A DNA stretch of 64,000 nucleotides, from the NCBI GenBank assembly GCA_965240325.2, contig OZ251225.1, positions 3,658,001-3,722,000 on the forward strand, written 5' to 3'. The DNA comes from Rebecca billardiae RCC1528 (lineage: Eukaryota > Haptophyta). The translations under genes and the position numbers were made by a program. This document shows positions 10,133-20,303 of the stretch, in pieces (position 1 is the stretch's first letter; each line of letters begins with the position of its first letter). The notes under the pieces were generated by a model. The model was not told where the DNA came from. It searched no databases and saw only the letters and a list, made by a program, of their open reading frames with translations.

Positions 10133-11431
10133 TCACATCTCCTCGCGCAGCACGCACCCCGTGGTGACGACGAGTCCCAGCTCACGCGCGCGCGCTAGCA
10201 CGCGTTCGGAGTCGGCTCCCGGCTGCACGAAGAGGTAGCGGATGCCCAGCGCCCACATCTCCTCCACCACGCGCAGCCCGAGGCGGGGTGAGATCACCAG
10301 GTCGACTGCAGAGATCCGCTCCGATCCGCCTGCCTCGGTCAGCGAGCGGAACAGCTCGGCAGGGCCATCGTCGGCGCATCGAGGGTCGACTTGGACCACC
10401 GCACGCCCCGCGGCGCGCAGCCGAGCCACGATGGCGTGCGCGGGCTTGGCCGGGTTGCCCACGTCGCCCACAACCGCCCACTCGCGTTGCGCGAGCACCA
10501 GCTCGTGCATGGTCGGCCCTGCCGCGACCGACGGCAGGCCGGGGGGCGCGGCGGTGAGCCCGCCTGTCGCTTCCGCCGCCGTTCCGACCGGGTGTCGCAG
10601 CTCCCGCAGCAGCGAGCGCAGCAGCCGCGTGCTCAGTCCCATCACCGAGTCGACGCCGCCCACGATGGCGCGCAGGTGCGGCGCGACAGCAGGATGCTCC
10701 ACCATCAGCCCGCCCGCGCAGTGCAGCACCGCCTCGTCGGCGAGCAGCGTGCGCACCACGCCCTCGGGGATCTGCCCGAACTCGATGCTCGCCACGTCCA
10801 CACCGACCGCCCGCCGGCCGGTCCGGAGGTCATGCAGACAGATCGCTTGCACCGTGCCGCACGGCGCGCGCGAGTAGGACTCGATGAACTCGCGCGCCTG
10901 CGAGATCGAGGAGGGCTTCTCGCGGATGTGCCCCTCGTACGTCACCACCTGGTCGCCGGTGAGCAGCACGCGCATCTCGGCGCATGGCTTGCCCTCCGCC
11001 TCCTCCGTGCCGGTGGCGGCAGCGGCATCGGTGGAGTCGGCGGCGAGTCGGCTCAGCAATGCATCCGCCTTTGCCTCCGCAATCTGCCGGACGAGCACAT
11101 GCGGGGGGTCGACGGAGCGGTCACCGATAGCCTTCTCGTCGATGTCCGGCACAATCACGTCGAACGTCGCGCCCGTCGCCGCGAGGATCGCGCGGCGCGT
11201 CGCCGACTTTGAGCCGAGCACGAAGCGCGGCGCCGACGGCTCCAGCCGCACGGCCGAAGCGCGAGCCGCGTCCACCGTTGCGAGGGCGGGCTGCTGACCC
11301 GCGCCGCCAGCGGGCGAGGGAGCACTCAGCGCGCGCGCACGCAGCGCAGGGAGCGCGAGCACGACGATCGCATGCCGAGCGCCGAGGTACATCAGTCCGC
11401 CGCCGAGAAGGCACGAGAGCGCAGTCAGCAT
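10133..11431 (-). CDS. Maf-type nucleotide pyrophosphatase fused to a CoA-binding domain
   Basis: Start at the ATG at 11431; about 432 residues, no intron. The N-terminus has a hydrophobic segment (LTALSCLLGGGLMYLGARHA) that could be an anchor or part of an organelle leader. Residues ~65-280 are a plant-type Maf/HAM1-fold domain: LGSKSATRRAIL at the start of the fold, IVPDIDEKAI, LLTGDQVVTYEG, IREKPSS, and the C-terminal HPAVAP...VGGVDSVMGLS. Maf enzymes hydrolyse non-canonical or modified nucleoside triphosphates. Residues ~310-432 match the CoA_binding_2 Rossmann fold: WAVVGDVGNPAKPAHAIV, VVQVDPR, AVDLVISPRLGL, YLFVQPGADSE and TTGCVL. The two are in a single frame with an Ala/Gly-rich linker. 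Both domains look intact. Confidence 0.85.
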   Translation of the reverse strand: MLTALSCLLGGGLMYLGARHAIVVLALPALRARALSAPSPAGGAGQQPALATVDAARASAVRLEPSAPRFVLGSKSATRRAILAATGATFDVIVPDIDEKAIGDRSVDPPHVLVRQIAEAKADALLSRLAADSTDAAAATGTEEAEGKPCAEMRVLLTGDQVVTYEGHIREKPSSISQAREFIESYSRAPCGTVQAICLHDLRTGRRAVGVDVASIEFGQIPEGVVRTLLADEAVLHCAGGLMVEHPAVAPHLRAIVGGVDSVMGLSTRLLRSLLRELRHPVGTAAEATGGLTAAPPGLPSVAAGPTMHELVLAQREWAVVGDVGNPAKPAHAIVARLRAAGRAVVQVDPRCADDGPAELFRSLTEAGGSERISAVDLVISPRLGLRVVEEMWALGIRYLFVQPGADSERVLARARELGLVVTTGCVLREEM

Positions 11432-11980
11432 CGGCGGCGCGCCTGGCGCGACGGCATCGCTTTGCCCGAGGAAAAACCCGGCGGACAAAATAAACGAATT
11501 CTACGCGACATTCTACAAGGTTTCCACGCGGTAGATACTGTCGATTCGGCCTCGGTGGACGCCGATGAAATCGCCGAATAAAGAGTTGATTGCTCGTTTG
11601 ATGGTACGATAGCAATCAGTCCAGGGACTCCAGGGAGATTAACGCGCACACCCGGCCATATCTATTCGGCTTAGGCAGCAGTACGACCTTAAATGAGGGG
11701 AGTATTCCACAATACTTGTAATCTGCTCACCCCAGCACTGTGTTCACTATTACTGCGTTGAATGGGTCGGGGTACGAGGGTACCGACTACCCATGCCATG
11801 TTTACTGCTAACCAATAGTAGTACCCAATCTGACCCCAATGGACGTACTCGTGTACTAGATAATTAGCTGGCGCAATCTGCCAATCTCCACCGACGAGGA
11901 TTCACCCCGCGAGTCGGCGAGTGTCCAAATCGTCACCTCGTCCCTCCGATCCCCTTGGCGACGCGGAACGCGCGGCGAGC
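11432..11980. other. Intergenic, Maf promoter side
   Basis: A 549 bp gap between divergent genes. It is lower in GC than the genes and has short AT-rich words near 11600-11860. No gene is seen. Confidence 0.4.
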
Positions 11981-14900
11981 ATGCTGCGTGGCAGGAGCAT
12001 CTCCGGCGCGGCCCAGCAGGCGACTGTACGAGACTCGTCCTCGAATCTACCACAACACCCACGTGTGTCGACGCCGCCGCAGCATGCCCTGCGCCCCGCA
12101 GGCCGACGCCCGGAAGTGACGAGACAGACGAGTGCGTCGGGGGCGACGAACGGAGGGCGAGGTGGCACGGCCGCTCAGCTGAGTCTCGAGCCTCTGCCGT
12201 CGACGAAGCTGCACCAAGACAGCGCGAACGGCGTGCTCCTCCGCCGCACGCTGCTCGAGCGGAGCGCCGCCTTGCTTCGCAAGGACGAGCCGATGTCGGA
12301 CGAGCCGATGTTCAGCCACATCGACATCGGCACAGAGGCGGAGCAGATGTACGCGTACGAGTCATCTGTGCTTACGCTTCTGTCCGGGACGCTGCACTCC
12401 ACGAAGCAGCAGCACTCGGCCAGCAATGGGCCACAGCCGGATGCCAGCGGCGCTCCTCGCACTGCTGCTCCTCCCGGGCCCCTGCCTACCAGCCGTTCTG
12501 ACCCGACTGAGAAGCAGCAGCAGCGCACAGGCGCGCCCAGCCCGGCCGCGGCACACGCCAGCCCGTCGTCGCCGCCGTTCACGCCGATGCGTCGGTCGCG
12601 ACCGCGCCCTGCGAGCGTGGCTAGTCTCGGCAGTCATCGCCGCACCAGCGCCGCCTCGAGCACCGCCGGCAGCGCAGGTGGCTCGACCTCGTCATCGTCA
12701 TCAACGGAGGCGACGCCGTTCCGTGCCCCACACCGGCGTGTGAGCCTTGCTCTCAGCCACTCGCTGCTGGAGGGCGCTGCCAAACCCGTGAACGCGTCGC
12801 CCGCATGCTCGCATCGCGCGTCGGCCCTCGGCAGCGGCGGCAACACCGCACGTTCCTCGCCCCTTACCAAGCCGCTGTTCGTGCGCCGCTCGCTCTCGTT
12901 GTCCGACGAGCCGCTCGCAGCCGAGGACCCAGCAGGGGAGGCAACACCGCTCAGCGCTGACCATGCTCTGGCCATCGGCCTTGTCGACGTGCTCAGCAGT
13001 ATCGCGGACGCGCGCTCGGAGGCGGAGCTGCACGGCGCGCTGTGCTCGCGCGCGCACTCGCTCGGTTGCACTGGCGTGCGGCTGCTGCTGCTGGACGAGG
13101 GCGGCTGGCGCGCGGCGGCGCTGCCCGACGGCATGCCGCTCGCCGAGCGCACCAAGGCCGCGGGGCCGCTGGCGACGGCACCGCCAGCCCTCAGTGGCGC
13201 GGCCGCCGAGCACGGCGATGCGATGTTTGCGGCGAGCTGGCGTGAGGCCACGACGCTGGGCGGTTGCAACGCTGAGCGTGCGCGCCAAGAGGCGGCGGAT
13301 CGCGTGGCCTACGCAGCCTGGCCGCTGCGGCCTGAGGCGGCGGGCGAGGCGGGCTGGGCAACCGCCGCGCGCGCGCTGCTTGAGTGCTCGTGGCCCGAAT
13401 CAGCTCATGCTCTCCGGAGGGCACCCAGCAGCGAGCACGCAGGCGCCTCCGCAGCCACTGCCACGCCGGGCCCGGCTGCCGCAGCTCAGCGTGTCGACGT
13501 GGCCGAGCGCGTGGCCCGCGCTGTGCGCTCGAGGCTTGCCGCGCTCGCGTGTGACGAGGTCCACGGCGCCTCCCTCGGCATGTGGCGGAAGTCGGCCAAT
13601 CTGTCGGAGTGGAGCCGTGCGCTGCCCGCGTTGTCATCCGCAGCCGCTCAGAGCGTCCACGCCTGTGTCGGCGGCAGCGACAGCAGCATGCGCGCCGGCC
13701 TGCGCGCGCTCGCGCAGGCGGCCGCCCTCCTGCCGGGCTGCACCCAGTGTGAGCTCACCGAGCTGAGCGCTGAGCCCTCGCTCGACGCGCGCGTGTGTAC
13801 GCTCGCGCGCAGCGCGCCGCGCACGCCCGCGCACGCCGACGCGGACGGCGAGCACGCGCCCGTCGCGCTCAGTTCGCTGCCCGCCGCGACGGTGCGAGCC
13901 ATCGGCGAGGCGGTGCGCTCGGCCTCGTGCGCAGACGGCGAGAGCCTGAGCAGTGCCGTCGGCGCAGCGAGCGCGCCCGCCGCTGTGCCGCAGCTGCTCG
14001 CGCCGGCGGGCGCTCATGTCGCACCCGCACCTGTCGTGCGCGCGGCCACGCTAGGCCCGCCCTCAGCGGGCGCGCTCGTGCTCGCGCAGCTGCGCTTCGT
14101 GACGTCGTCGGCGTCGTTGGCTCCGGCGCAGCGCGCGGCTGCAGGTGCGCGCAGCGCCCCCACGTGCACGCGCACAGCTCGCATGTGCCAACACCGCGCC
14201 CTGTGCGCCGCGCGAGCACGCCACAGCTCACAAGCCGCGCTTCCCAACCTTGGTGGGTCCCGCCGACCCGCGTGTCCCGCGCGCGCCCATTGCGTAGACG
14301 TGCTGGCTGCGAGCGCCGCGACACTCGTGCACGCCCACGCGCGCGTGCGCTCGCGTGCGCTTGCGCGCTCGCGATGGATGCGCGCGGGCGAACGCGTGCG
14401 GCAGCGCATCAGCGTAAGGAGGTGCGGCGTCTGCCCCCTCCCCCCCCCCTGCACGCCCGCGCGTGCGCCCGCGCGCCGCTGACCCTGTGCGCGGCATTCG
14501 AGCTGAGCTCACCTCGCGCCCTCCGCGCCGCTCGCTCGTGCCCTGGAGCGCAGGCTGACCACCCGGATGAGTGAGGCCGCGACGCGCGCGGACGGCGTGG
14601 AGGCGACGCATCGGCGCTCGCAGCTGCTGCTCGAGGGCAGCGCCGCGCTCACGGACGCGCGGCGCGAGCTCGCGCATGCCATGGCTGCAGGCGACGACGA
14701 CACCGTGCACCGCCTCGGCGCAGCGGTGCACGCCTACCTCCGGCGGCTGAGCATCATGCTCGAGGAACACCTGTCGGTGTGCTCGGCGAGTGCGCTGCTG
14801 TACGAGCCGCAGAGGGCCAAGCTGCACGCGGTGCACACCGCGGTGCGCGGGCAAGCGGCCGACGGGAGCGCGGACCCGGGCATGCGCAGCTCCTTCTCGC

Positions 14901-15286
14901 TGCTCTCCGCCGCGGCCGTTAGCAAGAACGAGGTGGTCGTGGTGGAGCCGGCGCAGCGCTCGAGGCGCGCGTCTGTCGGGTCAAAGGCGGTGCACGCAGC
15001 CGCGCTGAACGGCCAGTCGGCGCTTGCGGTGCCCATCATGATGGAGACGGGCGAGGTGGCGGGCGCGCTGCAGCTCGTCGGCCGGATCGGCAATGACGGT
15101 CTTGGTCACGACGCGCATGCTGGCAAGGCCCTGGCCTTCGAAGCGGAGGATCTGCAGGCCGTGAAGGCGTTCGCGGCGCAGGCATCGTGCCTGCTCGACC
15201 TGGCATGCGCGTACGCCGGCGTCGAGCACCCCTGCGAGCTGCTGCCGCGCACGAGCACCCGTCGCACCTCCCTGAGCATGGCGTAA
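11981..15286 (+). CDS. GAF-domain protein with long disordered N-terminus
   Basis: First in-frame ATG is at 11981; exon 1 runs to about 14144 and exon 2 from about 14508 to the stop at 15286. The ~360 nt intron is required by the frame change. Donor G|GTGCG at 14145 is clear; the acceptor after 14507 is chosen by phase and by helix continuity (ARALERRLTTRM), and another AG nearby is possible. Residues 1-320 are Ser/Ala/Pro-rich with phosphosite-like runs. Two regions resemble GAF domains: LAIGLVDVLSSIADARSEAE...GVRLLLLDEGGW (exon 1) and ALAVPIMMETGEVAGALQLV...LQAVKAFAAQASCLLDLACA (exon 2). GAF domains bind cyclic nucleotides or other small ligands; the ligand cannot be read here. No kinase, cyclase or phosphodiesterase domain is attached. 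Confidence 0.7.
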
Positions 15287-15490
15287 TGCCGAGGGCGGGG
15301 CCCAGGTGATGCTCCGACGACGGCCGACGGGCCGAGCGGTTCGTGAGCCATTGGGCGCGAAAATGATGACGATGCCGAAAATAATGAGAGCGCCGATCCC
15401 GAAGAACCGGACTTCGATTTCCTGCCGGACAACTCCTCTCCAACCGTGCGCCCCAGCGAACGAAGCGCGGCCGAGGGGTCGGCGCGGGCG

Positions 15491-15667
15491 ATGGAGGCCA
15501 CCTCGAGCGGACATCTTCCGGGCTCGCGCTTTGTGGAGCATGGCGACGCAATGGACATCGACCCGGACGAGCTCGGTGTGATGGACGAGCCCGGCACCGC
15601 CGACAAAGTCGAGGTAGACTTCTTCAACGCGTTCCCGGACGACTTTGACGACGATGACCTCGACTAG
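15491..15667 (+). CDS. COPS9: COP9 signalosome acidic small subunit (CSNAP/COPS9-like)
   Basis: A 58-residue frame from the ATG at 15491 to the TAG at 15665-15667. Its C-terminus, VEVDFFNAFPDDFDDDD followed by LD, closely follows the family signature of two phenylalanines, Asn-x/Asp-Phe and a terminal aspartate run that anchors the ~57-residue CSNAP/COPS9 subunit in the COP9 signalosome, the complex that removes NEDD8 from cullins. An upstream DELGV segment matches the family's acidic middle. The same frame stays open and acidic upstream to ~15346 but has no earlier ATG, so an upstream spliced exon is possible. Downstream tail-to-tail neighbours are absent. The call rests on a short motif and length. 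Confidence 0.6.
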   Translation: MEATSSGHLPGSRFVEHGDAMDIDPDELGVMDEPGTADKVEVDFFNAFPDDFDDDDLD

Positions 15668-16255
15668 GCTATGCAAACTCGCCACCTAACCCCGTGGCAG
15701 CGCTGCACCCAGCACGCATCGCATCCGCGAGACAACCTAAGGGGTTTGAAGCTCTTCGTGCGGCGTCGCGCGCATGGAGCTGCGAATGGAGCTCCGCCGC
15801 CTCGAGCTGGATGACAGCACGAGAGCAACCCTGCGTGCCTATCGGGGCACGGCCAGCGGGCCGTGAGGCGGCGCGTTCAGCCGACAGTCGTGGAAACATG
15901 TGATAGCTTGTGCGTCCGCGGGCGGTGTGGCTGACCGAACGCCTCACAGTGACGCAGTGAGAGCACAGACACATCGCGACAGTGATGTAGTCGCCTGACA
16001 ATGACCGCTGAGCCATGACCGCTGAGACGGTCACTGTGACTGAGCCGCCGCGGGTTATCACGGCGGTGACTATCAGTAGTAGTAACGGCGTTATAATTCT
16101 GCGCCCCGGCGTCGTCCCGCGGGCGCGGTGACTATCATCAGTAGTTAACGGCGGTTAAAATTCTGCGCCCCGGCGTCGTCCCGGAACCGTTAGACGGCAG
16201 AAAGTAACTAGGACGATTAGTACATCATATATATATATTTAGTAATATTTAAGTA
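15668..16255. other. Intergenic with a tandem duplication
   Basis: No gene seen. CAGTGA/CTGAGACGG words recur near 15940-16040, then a two-unit tandem repeat, then an AT-rich stretch into which the retrotransposon inserted. Confidence 0.5.
16062..16183 (+). repeat. Two-unit tandem repeat, ~64 bp unit
   Basis: GCGGTGACTATCA...AACGGCG...TTCTGCGCCCCGGCGTC appears at 16062-16119 and again at 16126-16183 with small indels. Confidence 0.8.
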
Positions 16256-16260
16256 TATAT

Positions 16261-16955
16261 TATTGGGTAAACGCGAGCTCCGAGCGTCTCGAGCCCTGCT
16301 AAAAGCTCACCGGCACGTCCTCGGGCGCGTCGTCGGTGACGCCCACGAAGCCAATCTCGACCCTCGCTCCTCTGACGAGCGAAGCTAATCCTCCTGCCGA
16401 GCTCTTTTCGGCTCCGGCGGGGTGACCCGGCGTTTGCTGGCCCGGCTCGGGGAATCTCAATGATTCCGAGCCGCACGCCCCGTGCGTCAACCAATCACAG
16501 GTGTTCCCGACGCACCGCCGTAACTGCTGGTCGCACACGGTTTCTGGATCCGTGTACCCGTTGAATCCGGACGTCCTCGTCCGTGATGAATTTCTGGATG
16601 AAACGGTCGTGTTTGCGTTCTCGAGAACTCCAACACGCTTCCACGATGGCGGCCGGGCCATGCCCGTGCGACGTCACCGTGCCGCGCTGCGCCGGGCCGT
16701 ACCGCCCGCGCACGCGCCGCGTCCGTGTCGCTCCGCGTCCGCGCTGCCGCGTCCGCGCTCCGCGTCCACGTCGATCCGCGCCAGCGCTGCTGCGCTCGCG
16801 CTCCTGCCGCCGCGCGCGCCGCGCGCGCGCGCCGCCAGAGCCAGCCACTGCTCCGTAGCTGATGCCGCCGGCCCGCCTGGTGCGGCGCCGGCCCTGACGT
16901 CCCAGCGGCGACGCCATCTGCTGAGATGCGCGCCCCAGGCTGCGTCAGCTCAACA
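16261..16955 (-). repeat. 3' LTR of the Copia element
   Basis: Read on the minus strand it begins TGTTGAGCTGACG and ends ACCCAATA. It is 695 bp and matches 22912-23606 at a constant offset of 6,651. The purine tract abuts it. Frames inside it repeat exactly in the other LTR and are not genes. Confidence 0.95.
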
Positions 16956-16964
16956 CCCCCCCTC
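16956..16964 (-). other. Polypurine tract
   Basis: GAGGGGGGG on the minus strand, directly upstream of the TGTTGAG start of the 3' LTR, is the expected plus-strand priming site. Confidence 0.85.
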
Positions 16965-16991
16965 GACAGCCATAGCCGCGAGCTGCGCCGC

Positions 16992-19900
16992 TTACCGCGC
17001 GCGCGTCGGGTGTCGCTCCACCATGATGGCGTCGACGTGCCGCTTGAACGTCGCACCGTCCGTCGCCTTCGTCATGATGTCAGAGTGGTTGAGTGAGGTG
17101 TGTACCTTGACCACCTTCACCTTGCCACCCTCCTGCGCGTCACGCACATAGTGATGCTTGATCTCGATGTGCTTCGAGCGCTTGTGGTGCACAGGATTCT
17201 CTACGAGGTCGATAGCCCCTTTGTTGTCCTCTCGCACCTCCGTCGCGGCCCGCGGCGGCTGCCGCATGGACTCGAGTATGCTCCGCAAGTAGCTCACCTC
17301 GCGGCAGCAATCGCTCAGCGCGACGTACTCCGCCTCCGTCGAGCTCAGCGAGACTGTACCTTGCAGCCCGCTGTGCCACGACACCGGCGCCCCATTGTAG
17401 AACACAATGTATCCACCCGTCGACCTGCCCTTGGTCTCCACCGGATTGCTTGCCCAATCGGAGTCAGCGAAAGCAAGTAGGTCGGGGTGCTCGGAATCTG
17501 TTGCAAACTTGAACAAGATTCCCAATCGCGGGCATCCACGTAAGTAGCGCAGCACACGCTTCGCACTTACCAGATCCACCGCCCGCGGACATGACATGCG
17601 TCGCGTCAGCATGTTCACCGCGTGCGCGATGTCCGGCCGCGCCGTGACCATCGCAAACATGAGACATCCCACCATCGCCTGGTAGTTCTCAATCTCCGCG
17701 CGCTGCAGCAACGCCTCATCGTCGTCGCTCAGCTGCGTCCGCGCCGCCGGCTCCGGCGTGCGCGCCGGCGTGCTCGCGTTCAAACCGAACCGCTGAAGCA
17801 CGCTCTCGACGTACGGCCCCAGGTGCATCAGGATGCCGTCGTCATGAACTTCAAACACGGCGCCCAGGAACTTATCGAGCCGCTCACTCAGCTTGATCTC
17901 GTAATGCTCCTTCAGGTCAGCCGCCAGCTTCTCCACCGCGCGCGCGTCGCGCGTCAGGTTGAGAAACAGCAAGTCGTCGACAAAGCCGCCCGCGATGATG
18001 AACTCGCCCGGCGCCGACTCCTTGACGTAGATGCACGGCGCACTCGGACACTCCGAGAAGCCGCGCGCGAGCAGCTGGGTGCGGTGTGTGCGATGCCACG
18101 CGCGCCCAGACTGGCGTAGGCCCGGATACGCCTTCAGGCTCCTGCCCACGACTTTGTACCCCGGCGGCGCCTGCGTGCTCGGCACGTAGCCCGGCGGGAA
18201 TGAGAAGAGAGGCCGCTCATCCGGCTTCAACTCCGAGTTGAGGTACGCGTCCTTGACGTCGCCCTTCGACAGTATGCCCAGCGCTGCAACCGACGCTGCA
18301 CCCAAGTCGACCCTCGCGCCCGCCTGCTGAGCGGCGATCGCAACGAGTAGTCGCACTTGTTCCGGCCGGATCGTCGGAGCAAAGACCTCCTGAAAGTCGA
18401 TCCCCGGCCGCTGTAGGTTCCCCAGTAGCACCGACCGCGCCTTGAAGCGCGTCACCTCGCCCTCCGGGTTCGACTTGACGTCAAAGACCCACTGGCTCGG
18501 CAACACCCGCGTGCCCTCCGGAACCACCACCTCCTCCGAGGTGCCGAGCAACTTGTGACCTTCCAAGTGCTCGAGCATGGCGCCCTGCCACTGGGGCGCC
18601 TCCGCCGACCGCATCGCCTCGCGATAGTTCGTCGGCACCTTCACGTTGATCTTCTGGAACACCGACGCGGCGCTGACGACGGCAGTAAGCAGCTGCGGCC
18701 GTCGGCGTGACGTCCGATCCCTGCGAAGCGGATCGTGTCCCATATCCAGACCGGGCGGCGGCGCGTCCTCGATCACGCCGTCGTCACCGTCTGCGCCGCG
18801 CGGCGGCCCGCCAGCATCTGCTGCGGTCCCGCGCCGTGATTCCGCCGGCGGTATCTGATCCTGCCGACCCGGCTGCGTCATTGACGCGCCTGCCCCGCCA
18901 CGCCCGCCCTGCGGCGTCGGCGTCGACGGCTGTGCGCCCGCGCTGCTGCACCCGCGTTGTCCCGCGTCCACGCTGCTGCGCCCGCGCCCCGACGTTGACG
19001 CATCTGCGTCGTCGTCGTACCCGACGTCGAACTCTGTCGCGTCGTCATCCCCGGCGTCGGCTGGCGTCTCGCCGCCGTCGCCGTCCTCGTCCTCACCGTC
19101 GGCATCACCGCCGACTGGACGATGTCCGCCGCTTACCGCGGCGCCGTCCCCATCACCCACGTACGCGCCACCGTCAGGTGCGCCCAGCGACGAGTGCCCC
19201 CCCTCGACCAGGTCGGTCTCGTCGATGCGTACGTCACGTGAGTGAACGAGACGTCCGTCGTCTAAACGACATACGTACCCAAGCACGTAGCGCCATGTAC
19301 CGCGCCACTGCACGCCGTGCCCACCCCAGAGATAGACACGTCCGGGTAGTGCGCGCTGCTTCAGCTGCCCCAATGCATTGCGCCGTGCGCCCAGCATCAG
19401 CACGCGGCAGCGCGCGCCAAACGCCACGTGATGCTTCCACGTCGGGCGTTTGCCAAAGAACAGCTCATCCGGCGTGAGCCACTCGATGTCTCCATCGTCA
19501 CGAATGATACCACGTGACGCCAGTCGATTGCGCGACGCGCATGCGTGCCACGCCGCGTAGTGCCAATCGACCCGCGAGACTCCACGCGCAACGACCGTGG
19601 CGCGCAGTCTCGACTTCAGCGTGCGGATAGCGCGTTCCGCCACGCCATTCGAGCTCGGCGAGTCGGGCGCCGACGTGACCGTCGACGAGAACCCAAGCTT
19701 CGCCAGCTCACCCTCGACGTACGTACTCAGCAACGTCGAGCCACCGTCGGTGTGAATATGGCGTCGCGCCATAGTACACCCCGACGCCAGGACCCAATGC
19801 GACATGTGCATGGCCCCTGTTCCAAGCAACTGCGCGTACCAGCGGAATGCCCGACCAACCTCGGCGTCATCCAAGCTGCGTAGCGCGTACACTTGCCATC

Positions 19901-20303
19901 GACGTGAATGCCCATCGATGAATATGATCCCATGAGGATACCCTCCACGTGCGCCATCGGCCCCAACTGGTAAGTCGATGCGCGCCATAGAGAAGATGTC
20001 GACGTGCGTCACCTGCCCAGGGTAGTGCGCCGTCGGCATTGCGTCCGCGAACGACCGCCGCGTCATGCCCGCCGCCGACTGCTCGTCGAGCGGCTCACGC
20101 CGCGCGTTCGCCCCCTCCATCCCCTCGGCCACGCGTCGCGTGCGCTCGAGTAGACGTTGGTCATTGGTGCCCGTTCGAACCGACCAAGTGCGTAACCACG
20201 CCGGATCAGCGCCTCGCGCCGCCTCCGTAGTAGTAGTGGTATCAGATACCGTAGTGGTTGTGTTTGTGGCTCGCACCTGCGCGGGTTCCGGGCTTAGGCG
20301 TTT
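16992..20303 (-). CDS. Copia pol: integrase, reverse transcriptase, RNase H
   Basis: Reached by -1 frameshifting at 20300-20306; the frame is open from 20702. Integrase: the three catalytic acids sit in VTHVDIFSM, HIHTDGGSTLL and SNGVAERAIRTLKS, and a GIIFIDGHSR core strand is present. I do not see the HHCC zinc-binding module expected before the core; only ~100 Thr/Arg-rich residues separate the frameshift from the first catalytic Asp. Reverse transcriptase (RVT_2): WVFDVKSNPEG, RFKARSVLLGN, FAPTIRPEQVRLL, KGDVKDAYLNSEL and the catalytic FVDDLLFL. RNase H: LAFADSDWASNP, LSSTEAEYVALS, REDNKGAIDL, HKRSKHIEIKHHYVRD. The linker between integrase and reverse transcriptase is Asp/Gly-rich (residues ~580-720 of the open frame). 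No stop or frameshift damage inside. Confidence 0.95.
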   Translation of the reverse strand, partial: KRLSPEPAQVRATNTTTTVSDTTTTTEAARGADPAWLRTWSVRTGTNDQRLLERTRRVAEGMEGANARREPLDEQSAAGMTRRSFADAMPTAHYPGQVTHVDIFSMARIDLPVGADGARGGYPHGIIFIDGHSRRWQVYALRSLDDAEVGRAFRWYAQLLGTGAMHMSHWVLASGCTMARRHIHTDGGSTLLSTYVEGELAKLGFSSTVTSAPDSPSSNGVAERAIRTLKSRLRATVVARGVSRVDWHYAAWHACASRNRLASRGIIRDDGDIEWLTPDELFFGKRPTWKHHVAFGARCRVLMLGARRNALGQLKQRALPGRVYLWGGHGVQWRGTWRYVLGYVCRLDDGRLVHSRDVRIDETDLVEGGHSSLGAPDGGAYVGDGDGAAVSGGHRPVGGDADGEDEDGDGGETPADAGDDDATEFDVGYDDDADASTSGRGRSSVDAGQRGCSSAGAQPSTPTPQGGRGGAGASMTQPGRQDQIPPAESRRGTAADAGGPPRGADGDDGVIEDAPPPGLDMGHDPLRRDRTSRRRPQLLTAVVSAASVFQKINVKVPTNYREAMRSAEAPQWQGAMLEHLEGHKLLGTSEEVVVPEGTRVLPSQWVFDVKSNPEGEVTRFKARSVLLGNLQRPGIDFQEVFAPTIRPEQVRLLVAIAAQQAGARVDLGAASVAALGILSKGDVKDAYLNSELKPDERPLFSFPPGYVPSTQAPPGYKVVGRSLKAYPGLRQSGRAWHRTHRTQLLARGFSECPSAPCIYVKESAPGEFIIAGGFVDDLLFLNLTRDARAVEKLAADLKEHYEIKLSERLDKFLGAVFEVHDDGILMHLGPYVESVLQRFGLNASTPARTPEPAARTQLSDDDEALLQRAEIENYQAMVGCLMFAMVTARPDIAHAVNMLTRRMSCPRAVDLVSAKRVLRYLRGCPRLGILFKFATDSEHPDLLAFADSDWASNPVETKGRSTGGYIVFYNGAPVSWHSGLQGTVSLSSTEAEYVALSDCCREVSYLRSILESMRQPPRAATEVREDNKGAIDLVENPVHHKRSKHIEIKHHYVRDAQEGGKVKVVKVHTSLNHSDIMTKATDGATFKRHVDAIMVERHPTRAR

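Noticed and set aside
16299-16917. Open frames inside the LTR on both strands
   Set aside because: They repeat exactly in the other LTR at 22950-23568 and reflect LTR sequence, not genes.
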